Below are positions 5,855-14,348 of a stretch of DNA of 15,497 nucleotides, piece by piece; position 1 is the stretch's first letter; each line of letters starts with the position of its first letter. The DNA comes from Hydnum rufescens UP504 (lineage: Eukaryota; Basidiomycota; Agaricomycetes; Cantharellales; Hydnaceae). Location of the stretch: the NCBI GenBank assembly GCA_014904985.1, contig MU128976.1:130371-145867 (forward strand). The letters are read 5' to 3'. Under the pieces are notes generated by a model. The model saw only the letters and a list, made by a program, of their open reading frames with translations. It did no database searches and was not told the DNA's origin. A program made the translations under genes and the position numbers.

Positions 5855-6545
5855 ATACATTAATTCAATTGTAGCCTGATTCTCTTTGGGCAACTCAAAA
5901 TCCATAAAGATGCCAATGGAACCTGGGGCCATGCTCACATGAGAGGATCTCATGATGAATCCTGAGCATATCAAACAGATGAACACCCATATCATGAGGC
6001 CATAGGAAGCCTCATGTACACATCTGTGGCCTCAAGGCCAGACATTACCTTTGTGGTATTGACACTATTGTGATTTCTTGACCAGCTGGGACCTACACAT
6101 TGGGAAGTGGCAAAGCAAGCTATATGGTACCTATCAGGCATGAAAGATATCAGCCTAACATACAGATTGAAAAGTCACAACTGACTTAGGTATATGGATG
6201 CAGACAGAGCAATGCAGGAACATTGCCAAGTGATTACAGGGTATGCTTACCTGATTGATGGAGGAATGGTCTCCTGGAGCTCCCAAAAGCAAGAGCTGGT
6301 CACCCTATCAACAGCTGAGGCAGAATATGTTGCAGTGACACAGGCTGCCAAAGAAGGCATTTGGCTGCAAAGCCTCATTGCTGAGTTATTTCACACTCAA
6401 CTCAAGGCCACAACCCTGTACTGTGACAATCAAGCTGCATTGAAACTCATGACAGGCAACAACTATCATGCCCAGACAAAGCATATTGATATCCATTTTC
6501 ATTTTATCTGCAAGACACTTAAAGATGGAATCTTTAACCTGGTAT
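5855..6545 (+). pseudogene. copia RT end and RNase H, segment 3
   Basis: The frame runs YINSIVA, TGA, FSLGNSKS, then MPMEPGAMLT, TGA, EDLMMNPEHIKQMN. After a one-base frameshift near 5985 come PYHEAIGSLMYTSVASRPDI (the family's REAIGSLMYASVATRPDI) and FVVLTLL, then TGA at 6071-6073. RNase H follows: YMDADRAMQEH, SWSSQKQELVTLSTAEAEYV, LYCDNQAALKLMT and HAQTKHIDIHFHF. TGA stops stand at 5877-5879, 5940-5942, 6071-6073 and 6182-6184. It breaks at NLV where the MITE inserted, so the open frame 6194-6640 ends in MITE sequence and its last 30 or so residues are not copia. Confidence 0.88.
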
Positions 6546-7121
6546 TAGGGCTCCTGCCGGATCAGATTGAGTCAGATGATCTGCCAGATCGGATTGCGGA
6601 TTCTGGATTCAGATTGAAGGAAATGTCTGCTCCCATCTGAGGATTGTAATCCGTCAATCCATGGTTCATCCGCAGATTCCTATATACTATTTAACATGGG
6701 CACAGTCACAATGCAGTGACTCATAAACCCATTATGGGATGCATCCGGTCACCTCATGTGACCATTTAGGTCATCACCAATCACTATCTATCTTCCAAAC
6801 TTGCAGTGTTCTATGTACTTTCCTTCATACTTGTATGCTGTTGATCCATCAAGGAGCAATTAGCTATTAAATTCTCCATGCTAGGCATCCTATTAAGCTT
6901 CCACAAGTACAGAGGGATGATTTGGCAACCTCAAGACCCATTTCCTTTATGAGCTGAAGTATATTACTTCTGCATACTGTTATTGTTCACAATCCACGGA
7001 TGAACCACCAATCCAACAGATTACAATCTGCAGATTCAGATTAGAGTTAGGGAGTGCTCCAATCCAGCAGACTGAATCTGAATCTGCCCCAATCTGATCC
7101 GGTAGGAGCCCTACCTGGTAT
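6538..7121. mobile_element. hAT-type MITE, 568 bp, 8-bp TSD CCTGGTAT
   Basis: The insert spans 6546-7113. The left end reads TAGGGCTCCTGCCGGATCAG and the right end, reversed, TAGGGCTCCTACCGGATCAG; 29 of the first 32 bases agree. It is flanked by CCTGGTAT at 6538-6545 and 7114-7121. An 8-bp duplication and YAGGG-type ends are the signature of hAT transposons. The terminal repeats extend imperfectly to about 6678 on the left and 6991 on the right. They include a shared block with GGTTCATCCG and several GATTCAGATT-like subterminal motifs. No transposase is encoded, so it is non-autonomous. Excision rejoins copia as NLVYCPTE in frame. Confidence 0.9.
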
Positions 7122-7222
7122 ATTGTCCCACGGAGACTATGATGGCCAACATTTTAATGAAAGCCCTCAGGGCTGTGAAATTGGACTATCACACAATTGG
7201 ACTCAAGTTATATTGTGCTTGA
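7114..7222 (+). pseudogene. copia RNase H C-terminus, segment 4
   Basis: YCPTETMMANILMKAL and KLDYHTIGLKLYCA match the copia terminal block (YCPT.DM.ADILTKAL...H...LGL). The stop TGA at 7220-7222 overlaps the polypurine tract, the usual compact copia layout. ADILTK has become ANILMK. Confidence 0.85.
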
Positions 7223-7229
7223 GGGGGAG
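7221..7229 (+). other. polypurine tract of copia element
   Basis: GAGGGGGAG lies immediately before TGTTGG, the LTR start. It confirms + orientation of the element. Confidence 0.75.
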
Positions 7230-7263
7230 TGTTGGAGTGAGCGGATATGGGAATGGCCGGATA

Positions 7264-7271
7264 TGACGTCA
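7264..7271 (+). promoter_or_regulatory. TGACGTCA (CRE, Atf/CREB type)
   Basis: A perfect 8-bp CRE palindrome lies 185 bp upstream of the TATAAAG box in the copia U3. In fungi such sites bind Atf1/CREB-like stress regulators; use here is inferred. Confidence 0.4.
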
Positions 7272-7455
7272 GAGACAAGTGCAACCCCTAGGGGGCTATG
7301 CAAACAGCACAGACCTCGACAATCTAGGATCCTGTAGATAGGTTTCACCGGCAATCTTTTCTCTTGCCGCCATCATTGGCAACTGGACATTTTTTACTTC
7401 ATTCTTACCCCATATTTTACCCCATGTTATGTGTTTCTGTGCCTCATGTAAATAG

Positions 7456-7462
7456 TATAAAG
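7456..7462 (+). promoter_or_regulatory. TATA box of copia LTR
   Basis: TATAAAG lies at a suitable position between U3 and the short R/U5. Confidence 0.5.
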
Positions 7463-7867
7463 GACGGGCTTGAGCCCACAAAAATCCTAAGGACTTGTCT
7501 TGTGTTCTTCCTGCCGCTGCTTATTTCACTTGAATCCTCGAGTCTCGCCGATCCGAATTCGTTCTCGTCTGCTTAGTAATCAGGGGGAGATTCTACTCGA
7601 ACGTCGTAACTCTCACTACCCACACCTCCGCCCTTTCTGTGACAATCTCCTTGAGAATTGAAAACAATGTGCAAAACATCTTTCTTGCGAAAAAGTTGAC
7701 TTCTAATGTGCTGGATCTTTTTTTTCCCCCACTCTTGCTCATGTAGCTATACACCAGGACATGAAATGGCATTGTAGCATTTGGCAAGGTGATCTAAGAC
7801 CATTGGTGGCGTTGAGGAAGACGAGGAAAAGCCTCGGGCGAGAGAATCGCCGTGTTCATTCCAGTCT

Positions 7868-8285
7868 TTGGTTTCGCGAACTTTATTGAGATGCTTTCCG
7901 AGCGTCAACCTGGACACCGTCTTCCTCTGTCCCGACGTCACCCACAAGTTCAGTCAGTGGATAGAATACTTCCCTGGAAATATCAAAGTCGATGAGGCCT
8001 CGCAGAAATTAACAGAAAGGGAGAAACTGGCGTCTGCCCGTGTCCTCGGATTGGTATGTCGTCATTGGCAGAATCCTCCTGGATCATCCAGGGAGCGATA
8101 ATCCATGGAATGCCCCTTCATTAGGCATAGCAGATCGATGGGACACAAGTTCGTATATTCTTGTTGATATCGTAGATAAAACGTTCTGTGGCCGGTGGCC
8201 ACACAACACGAGCAATTTCCCCACAGGACCAAGCCACAATTTGCGCAAGGGAGATGTATCTATTCCAATTCCTAAGTTAGTATGA
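7868..8285 (+). pseudogene. unknown protein fragment, copy A
   Basis: The frame reads THKFSQWIEYFPGNIKVDEA, SQKLTEREKLASARVLGLVC and RHWQNPP, then, in another frame, GIADRW and ILVDIVDKTFCGRWPHN up to GDVSIPIPK. The duplicate at 13690-14050 has matching blocks (FTQWREYSTGSIETDEATQK, GIADRR, DLVDIVDRTPCG, GDVSVPI). In the first block the two copies differ often at third positions on + (GAT/GAC, GCC/GCA, CAG/CAA, GTC/GTA), which supports + strand coding; in the second block the minus frame is about equally conserved. A possible GTATGT donor follows VLGL at about 8055. I recognise no family. It converges on the DUF3533 gene. Confidence 0.4.
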
Positions 8286-8638
8286 TCGAGGGTGTGGGGG
8301 GTCTGTTTGTTGTATAATTGCATGGTACGCCTAGCTCAAATTATGAGCATACATGGAGTATGGAAGCGCAGAGGTACAGTTAAAACTGCAGAAAACACTG
8401 CGATGAACTAGATCGTTTAAGGTGTTACACAAGTATGATCTCTTGACTCTGGTCCATGGGCAAAGTCGAAATTAGGTAGAAATACAAAATGCGGAGAGCA
8501 ACGATAAAATGTAGCAGTCTTCAGTTTCTTATTGATGTTGTCGTCATTGTTGTCGTTCTATGTCAAACGTTTCGTCGCTCTGGGATTTCAGCGCGGGTGG
8601 GTCATAATCGTGAGCCGGGGATTTCTCATCGACCGACA
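8286..8638. other. convergent gap between unknown fragment and DUF3533 gene
   Basis: I see no gene. Short blocks match 14051-14348 (for example AAAACACTGC and CGTTT followed by TGTTACACA), so this gap belongs to the duplicated segment and was intergenic or 3' UTR in both copies. Confidence 0.5.
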
Positions 8639-10503
8639 TTACTTCCGCATCAGTGTCGTTCTTCGATCCCTCGACCTTCCCCTGGTCTGCGTGGATCCCA
8701 TTGACACTGTTGCAAGGTGTGTAGTCAGGTCATGGTTGCTGTCATTGTGGGGGCCGGCTCCCGACCTGGAAGGAGCCTCCCGAGCGCAGGCGGCCATGGC
8801 TCTGCGACGCATGACGAAGGCGAAGAGCGGGATCATGAAGCATGAGAGTGCGATCCACGCAACGAGCATCCGGCTTTGAGACCCAGATGGGATTTCGTGT
8901 TGAATATGAGTGTGCGCGTTGCTTGCTGCGTGTTGCTAGAATAACGTCAGGAAGAGAGTGAGAAAGTTCATTATGGTGCCAATTTATTAATGAGATTTGG
9001 AGGGCGATTCGGAACGTACTATACTGGGAATCCATAGCCATATCTGAGAAAAGAACAAAACCATTTCGGATCAGGTCGGCGGCATTGGAGAACCAGGGTA
9101 CTGGATGTGTAGAACCACGGTTCGAGAGTAATCGCAACAGAAGAGACCGCTACATTAAAATAATCTAAACAGAGATCAATGTCAGAGGCCTTGCTTATCC
9201 ACTGGGTCGCGAGGCATGGATGACTTACGAGGGGAACAAGGAAGTACGTCATATACTTTGGCGTCAGGAACGTGATAATCGCCTCAATGGACAGCCCGAG
9301 TGCCGTCATGCCCATGAGGTCATATAGCCAGAAGATGAAGAATCCTCCAGCGCGGTCTATCTGATGAAGAGCGGAGAGAAAGATAAGGGGAACGTTGGAT
9401 GATGGAGTTGGGTGAGGAATAACGCACCTCGCATTAAACGGGTTTTGATGCACAAGCTGGTCATGGAGTACGCAAGCCATATAGGGGCGGAGAAAATAGG
9501 AGGGGCAAGGACTCGGAGGAGCAAGAGGTCCTTGGTCTTGAGGAACGGTTCAATTGCCTGGCGGAGCGCATATCCTGATAGTGTCTGTGTGGTGTGAAGT
9601 TACGAGGGGCCAACGTGTGGGAATGATAGATGGACATACAATGACGAAGGCAAAGCTGATGGTGTAGATGGATCCGACCAGTGTCAAAGCCGATGCCACA
9701 GGTGCACTGAGAGAATCATATGAGTGATTGCCCGATGAGACTGAATGCTGAAGATCATACCTATACGGCTGAAAATTATTCATCGAGTATGAGATAGGCG
9801 TGGTCAGCGTCTGTGGTGCCACGATGAGCGCAGCCATCGCCATGGCATTTCCGGACTGAGAAGCTACGTATCACGAGGCGTATGAGGCGGCGAAATTGGC
9901 AGCAGCAGACGAAATAAGTGCCTGGGAAAATGGGACGATGAACGAATTGGCGGCAACTTCATTTCGACCTTGGTTGTACAGGAACACCATCGCAGTCGAT
10001 GGGTCGTAACTTGCATCCCCGTTTTCGTGAGCAGAAATTAGGTTCGATGTGGCATTTCGTGATACTATGTGGTGGGATGTAAGACCGCAGTTTGTCGTAC
10101 GAGGAAAGGTGGAGAGGATTTACCAACAAGAGCGGCCCATGCTCGTTCATCGACGATCTGGCTGGAAACATCTGTAATGGTAGGGAAATTGGATGCATCC
10201 TTGATGATCCATCCCAGCTTGGCTTTGGTGCTAATATTAGCCTGGATTGCGGTTCTCATGGCATTCCCAATGTCACACCCATCCATGTCTACGAACCAGA
10301 CATGCAATTTATCCAAATATGATCTCTGATGGGCAAGGGAGCCAAATTATACAGGTCTTGAGAAAATTGGGTGAGACAAGCGCGAGGTGGGTAGGATGAA
10401 GACAACCTACATGCAAATCCAACAAGGATAACAGTCGGTATGAGCGTCTGCGCCATGACCCTGACATATAACCTCCGGAGACGGGAGAGGTCTGGATCCC
10501 AGA
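8639..10503 (-). pseudogene. DUF3533 / SNG1-type membrane protein, copy A (broken)
   Basis: Spliced pieces follow the DUF3533 family: WDPDLSRLRRLYVRVM, LHVWFVDMDG, RAWAALV, NATSNL, SYDPSTAMVFLYNQGRNEVA, APQTLTTPISYSM, APVASALTLVGSIY, RAGGFFIFWLYDLMG, YGYGFPVY, NTKSHLGL and LVAWIALSC followed by FVMRRRA. The family (yeast Sng1) is multi-pass, plasma-membrane linked and associated with drug or nitrosoguanidine resistance. Exons by splice signal: 10503-10407, 10356-10124, 10064-9761, 9706-9640, 9574-9428, 9360-9229, 9164 to about 9098, 9043-9020 (24 nt) and 8935-8639. Lesions: TAA 10349-10347, TGA 9873-9871, frame breaks near 9640/9574, 9440, 9158 and 8873, and the donor of the intron before the microexon changed. 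The N-terminus upstream of 10503 was not found. Confidence 0.85.
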
Positions 10504-10960
10504 CTAGAGAGAAGGCAATCACCTAGAGTCAATTTTGAAACATTCCAGAAGGAGGATTGACATGCAAGAATACGATAACTTGATTAGAGGTGGTGGTGAT
10601 GATGGGACATTCACGGTGGGGAAACATGTGCTTGAATTTTTGCGGGTCCGTACAGATCGTAGGCTATTGATTGAGGCATGCTTTACACTAGCAGGCTTGC
10701 AGGTGGGATCACGCCACAGCAAGTCGCAGAGACTTTCCCGGCCAGGCAACATTCTGCAGGCCTGCTTCCCTGCCATGGGGCGGGTGCAGCATCATTACCC
10801 CATTATGCACAGGGCGTGTGCCTCTGGCGTCACATCCTCCGCACGGACAACTCCGTATCATCAACGAACCTCCCCACCCTCCTCTCAGACCCCTGTATTG
10901 TCCCTCTGAGCCTCTGCTACATTCGCGATACATGTCACTTTCCCCTCCACACTGCCACCC
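10504..10960. other. upstream region of copy A, no clear gene
   Basis: This should hold the first exon(s) of the DUF3533 gene on minus. A CCTTCTCTCTAG acceptor ends at 10504, but I could not fix a start codon or first exon. Several overlapping open frames on both strands lack protein-like composition. The right part is pyrimidine-rich and leads to the CATAAAA box at 10961. Confidence 0.35.
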
Positions 10961-10967
10961 CATAAAA
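10961..10967 (+). promoter_or_regulatory. TATA-like box followed by pyrimidine tract
   Basis: CATAAAA is followed by a CT-rich stretch (10968-10995), a common fungal start-site context, and then an ATG at 11021. Confidence 0.4.
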
Positions 10968-11020
10968 CCCCCTTTCTTTTCCTCTCTCCTCTCCACAATT
11001 ACCCTCTTCAGTTTTGATCT

Positions 11021-11281
11021 ATGCTTTCGAGTCTCGTTTATGCCTTATGTCTCCTCTTTTTAGTCGTATTTTCCCTTTTTCTTTCACTCACACTACTGTT
11101 GCTACCCCCCCGGAGCTACCTTACGCGCCAAACACCCATAGCTATTCCTTGTCCCTTCCACTTTCTCACGTTACACCAGCCTCCACCCTCTCCCACTGCT
11201 GTCATAGTTACATACCGCGGCATATGCCTTCTTGGCACAGATATATACTTGAAATCTGATATCATCACTACAGTGCTGTGA
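11021..11281 (+). CDS. possible small membrane-anchored protein, 86 aa
   Basis: ATG at 11021 lies 54 bp after a CATAAAA box and a pyrimidine tract. The first 29 residues (MLSSLVYALCLLFLVVFSLF...) form a strong signal-anchor or membrane segment, followed by PRSYLTRQTPIAIPCPFHF and a short tail to TGA 11279-11281. I recognise no family. It could be a true small protein, the first exon of a longer gene that has decayed, or a chance frame in CT-rich DNA, which encodes Leu, Ser and Phe readily. The promoter layout is the main support. Confidence 0.3.
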   Translation: MLSSLVYALCLLFLVVFSLFLSLTLLLLPPRSYLTRQTPIAIPCPFHFLTLHQPPPSPTAVIVTYRGICLLGTDIYLKSDIITTVL

Positions 11282-11482
11282 CTGTCCTTTTTTGAGTATC
11301 TGGCATGGACTGCACAGAACACCAATGTTATGGCTGTCCTGACACGGCTGGCTGACTGTCATCTGCCTTCGCATGCTTTCTTGCGCTTTGAAAAGGTATC
11401 AGTGGTTTTTTCCTAATCAGTGAATCAATCAATAGAAACCTCGAGCTATGTCAATCCCAATTTCTCAGAGTTGTTCTCGTCG

Positions 11483-12881
11483 ATGTTTAGGCGCAAACGT
11501 GCACAACCCGTCCAAGCCCAAGGAGAAATGAAGGACACAACAGCCCCATCACCGAGGTGGCTTCAGCGACTCCTCTTACGCTTTAGACCGCATCGAGACA
11601 CTGCGCCAGGGACAGGACAGAGCACGGTGGCCGGCCCCATTTCGACGAATGCGATAGCGTCTGCTGAAAGCGCGCTTAGATGGATCTCAAAGGTTCCTGG
11701 AAGCGACAAGGTTCAAATGAGGATCAGGGGTGCCCTGGAGGTGATCAAGGGACTGAACGTGGTTAGTCTATCGATCTCTTTCGATCAGTCTCTGCTCGGC
11801 TTTCCAGTGTCCTGTGCTATGTCTTTATTATCACTCGTCACTCAACTTCGTTCTCCGATTTTGTTCCTCGGGGATAGACAGGGCGCCACGATGCGAACAC
11901 ACTGAGATGGCTTGAATACTACGTTCGATACCTCGCAGAACTATTGGAACCGTTCGCAATGATACATCGAAGTCGAAATCTCGCCGCTCTTACAGTATGA
12001 AGTGCTGAATGCTAGACAGGTGAGTCTTCGAGGCACGGCGTCTAGCCGAATATCGTTCCTGAACTTGTGCAGAGAGCTGGAGACTGCCTCATTGAAGATG
12101 AGGCCGGCAGCGGCGTCTGATGAGGCTCCGAGGCGGAGCTCTATCCATGCGAAGCAGCATAGGGAACATGGTGGTAACGAACCTGACATCCGCACATTCA
12201 CGCAAGACTTCAAATCGGCTCTGGATCAGTTTCGTGTGCGTTCATTTCCAGATTTGAACCAATGAGACTCAGCTGCATGCTGTTGCACTCTCGGGATCCA
12301 TGAATATCTGCTCACTGTATGTACTGTTAACAATCAGGTGAATGCATTGCCGCTGTACCCCGTCAGCCCCATAGAGGCTGCGTTGGTTCCCCTGGGAATT
12401 ATATCGAATTCGTCGTGTACTCTTTCACCGTTCATAGAGTGGATACTAGCATCGGAGAGGGTGATGGAACACCGAATCGGTGCAGTGCATACCGTACAGC
12501 TCTATTATAGACGAGGTGCGGGCCGGACGCGGTGGGACAAAAGATTTATCCTTGTTGGGCTGGAAAATAGACGCCGGATCGAGAATTGGCTCAAAATTGA
12601 GTTGAGTGGTCCGAACAGTTCAGTACTCATATTTTCCGGCGCATTTGAGTGGTGCGATGCTGATTTTCGGGTCTTGGTATGAAAAAGTGGAAGGAACTGT
12701 CACTTTCAGGACCACGAAAGCGACCCTTGATGAGGGCCTTATCAGCCTAGAGGATGTCGCCGTCCGCCCCGCAGAAGATACGCTGCCGGTAACTCGTTTT
12801 GCGCGGAGAATTAAAGATGTCTGCGTACTGAATAGGGATCCTGTGCTTACATATTTTTACGCTTGTTCTCCATATAACTGA
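11483..12881 (+). pseudogene. STAND/NACHT-type N-terminal helical region fused to unknown C-part (broken)
   Basis: ATG 11483 starts MFRRKRAQPVQAQ. The exon to 11761 ends with SAESALRWISKVPGSDKVQM and ALEVIKGLN, like helical N-terminal regions before NACHT domains in basidiomycetes. A GTTAGT intron (11762-11877) joins in phase to NTLRWLEYYVRYLAELLEPF. A TGA at 11998 then needs a frame change, or an alternative intron 11923-11995 (weak GTTCGA donor, TTACAG acceptor, in phase). YEVLNARQ, FLNLCRELETASLK and FTQDFKSALDQFR follow. A GTGCGT intron (12236-12337) joins in phase to VNALPLYP and a part with RTRWDKRFILVGLENRR. Near 12680 the frame shifts to EGTVTFRTTKATLDEGLISL, ending at TGA 12879-12881. 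No P-loop or NACHT is seen. The family call is a resemblance, not a proven match. Confidence 0.4.
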
Positions 12882-13564
12882 CCATTAGGAAAACACAGAT
12901 TGTCCTGTTCTCATTCATTATGGACCTTAGGAGCACGGGGGCCCAGAAGTTCGAAAATACAGACGGAGTGGTCAGGAGTGATCAACCTGGGCGACAACGT
13001 TTTAGCGAGGGAAAGTGCACCTAGCTCCCGCTGCGTATGTGATTGCATTCCTTCTTTTCTTTATATCCTCCCCTCTGCTTGGTGGCAGTGGTGACGATAT
13101 AGCGGCTCATTATTAGCGTGGTCATCAATTTCGCGAGAGTATATAATCCAAAGCATTTGCTTTGCTCCAGGGTCTCCAGGAATGTGGTCCCAACCCCAAA
13201 AAATACGGTGCTTTACAACCTAGTTCGTGTTTTCTTGGACTACTTTGGTTTTATTTCGAAGACTTTTAGTCTCCGGCGTTCTGGCACTCCCACTCGGGGA
13301 TAACGGCTCCCCAACGGCTCTTTGGGGAGCTTAAGGTGTTCGGCACTAAAGAAAACAGCTCAAGTTCACTACTGAGGTGCGTCAGGATTGCGTAGAGGTC
13401 AAGAGCACAGCCGCCAAAGCGGTCTGATTTTGCTTCCGGTGACCTCCACCTGATCAGGAAACCTTCCGCCCAAATATTCTTCTCACAAATCCATAAAAAA
13501 AAAATACTTCCAAGCACTGGGCCTTGTGTCCCCCTTCCTCGCTGGCCTGCTAAGGTAGTTATAT
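12882..13564. other. intergenic, no gene recognised
   Basis: The frames here are short and lack protein character. A 9-bp hairpin lies at 13306-13330, and an A-run (13494-13503) and TATATATA (13561-13568) lie at the right end just before duplication copy B begins. Confidence 0.45.
13306..13330. repeat. perfect 9-bp hairpin
   Basis: GCTCCCCAA (13306-13314) pairs with TTGGGGAGC (13322-13330) across a 7-base loop. The loop partly repeats the sequence before the stem (CGGCTC). It could be an RNA hairpin or the remnant of a small inverted duplication. Confidence 0.6.
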
Positions 13565-13689
13565 ATACCCCAGGAAACGAAATGCGATTGCAGTGATTGA
13601 AAACTCTAATAACATCGGTGACTAAGAAGACGAGAAAATCAGCTCTGTTCAGGGCAAGCCAAAGAAGTTATCGTGAGCGAACTCGAGAA

Positions 13690-14050
13690 CTGTATTGGGA
13701 TGCTTCCTGCACCGTCCTCCCATGCTGTCCCCACGTATTCACTCAGTGGAGAGAATATTCCACTGGAAGCATCGAAACCGACGAGGCAACTCAAAAATTA
13801 GAAGACAGAGAAACTGGCGTTTGCTCGTGTACTGGCGGTGGGATGTCGACACTGCGAACATCCCCCTCTATGGCTCGGGGGGCGCGCCATGCTCCTTTAT
13901 TCGGCATAGCAGATCGACGGGATCCAAATCCGCATGACCTCGTTGATATCGTGGATAGAACGCCCTGCGGCCACAGAATAAGGGCAACCACGACACCAAG
14001 CCAAAGTTTGCATGAGGGAGATGTATCTGTTCCTATTGGACATAGGCGTA
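13690..14050 (+). pseudogene. unknown protein fragment, copy B
   Basis: The frame gives FTQWREYSTGSIETDEATQK and LEDRE, then, after a frame change, AFARVLAV, and in the first frame again APLFGIADRRDPNPHDLVDI and GDVSVPIG. It is the partner of 7868-8285. A two-base loss relative to copy A follows LEDRE. An open frame spans 13597-14109 as a whole but mixes the ancestral frames, so it should not be taken as one intact protein. Confidence 0.4.
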
Positions 14051-14348
14051 GAAAGCACCGGTATTGCCAAGGGCGCCTGGCTCCAGTTATCAATATGCAC
14101 ACAGGATGAAAAATACAACCGTACTTTTAAGACCGAAAACACTGCAAGGAACTAAATCGTTTGAACTGTTACACAGTGCAGTTTTGTGCCGTGCAATAGA
14201 CGGAGTCGAATAAACGCAGCAATGTCCCAATGCTCTGATGTTGCTTGTTAGTGTTGCCGTTCCACGTCGAATATTTCATAGCCTCGATATTTCGGAGCCG
14301 GGGGGTCGTAATCGTGACCAGGGTGCTTCTCATCGAGGGGCGTAACTT
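14051..14348. other. convergent gap in copy B
   Basis: No gene was seen. It matches parts of 8286-8638 and represents the 3' flank between the two convergent genes. Confidence 0.45.

Larger units (their letters stand above)
4896..5859 (-). repeat. second LTR inserted in copia, 954 bp, TSD ATACA, minus orientation
   Basis: The insert spans 4901-5854, begins TGTAGGGG and ends CTTCCACA, and is flanked by ATACA at 4896-4900 and 5855-5859. Excision rejoins copia as LLQKSYINSIVA with no frame change. On the minus strand it starts TGTGGAAG, and a CATAAAAGG box (5404-5396) follows a cluster of repeated motifs, which suggests minus orientation with about 450 bp of U3 and about 470 bp of R/U5. No internal domain or second LTR is present, so it is read as a solo LTR. 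CpG is rare (three noted). Confidence 0.8.
3260..7582 (+). mobile_element. 5'-truncated Ty1/copia element with three nested insertions
   Basis: Reverse transcriptase, RNase H, polypurine tract and a 3' LTR follow in copia order, all on +. The 5' LTR, gag, protease and integrase are missing because the gypsy LTR abuts at 3255. Three insertions split the pol frame at 3931-4688, 4901-5854 and 6546-7113. Each has a perfect target duplication, and after in-mind excision the protein reads on in frame at every junction. Coding segments are 3262-3930, 4689-4900, 5855-6545 and 7114-7222. CpG is nearly absent from the coding segments, and the internal stops I read are all TGA. Confidence 0.85.
7230..7582 (+). 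repeat. 3' LTR of the copia element (right end approximate)
   Basis: It begins TGTTGGAGTG at the end of the polypurine tract. TGACGTCA (7264-7271) and TATAAAG (7456-7462) lie inside. I place the end at the CA of TAGTAATCA (7581-7582), about 120 bp after the TATA box, because sequence then changes character. No inverted end or target duplication confirms it. Unlike the coding part it has many CpG. Confidence 0.6.
7752..9500. repeat. segmental duplication copy A (partner 13570-15190)
   Basis: From about 7752 (CCAGGACATGAAATG) to about 9500 this segment aligns in the same orientation with about 13570-15190 (CCAGGAAACGAAATG onwards). It includes the + strand unknown fragment, the convergent gap and the 3' exons of the DUF3533 gene. 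The offset is about 5.8 kb at the left and 5.7 kb further in, so copy A is longer by indels. Divergence is substantial; I did not compute identity. Confidence 0.8.

Noticed and set aside
5726..5995. 89-codon minus-strand ORF
   Set aside because: It crosses the LTR/copia junction at 5854 and is antisense to copia RT; no protein features.
6546..6640. C-terminal extension of copia RNase H (LGLLPDQIESDD...)
   Set aside because: This reading is translated MITE terminal repeat. The true C-terminus resumes at 7121.
8742..9137. 131-codon minus-strand ORF
   Set aside because: It runs through two introns and the microexon of the DUF3533 gene in a different frame.
10535..10996. Overlapping ORFs on both strands right of the DUF3533 gene
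   Set aside because: Composition is not protein-like, they overlap each other in several frames, and no splice or family support exists.
13597..14109. 170-codon + frame as one intact gene
   Set aside because: Comparison with copy A shows the ancestral frame changes within it, so only parts are genuine protein.
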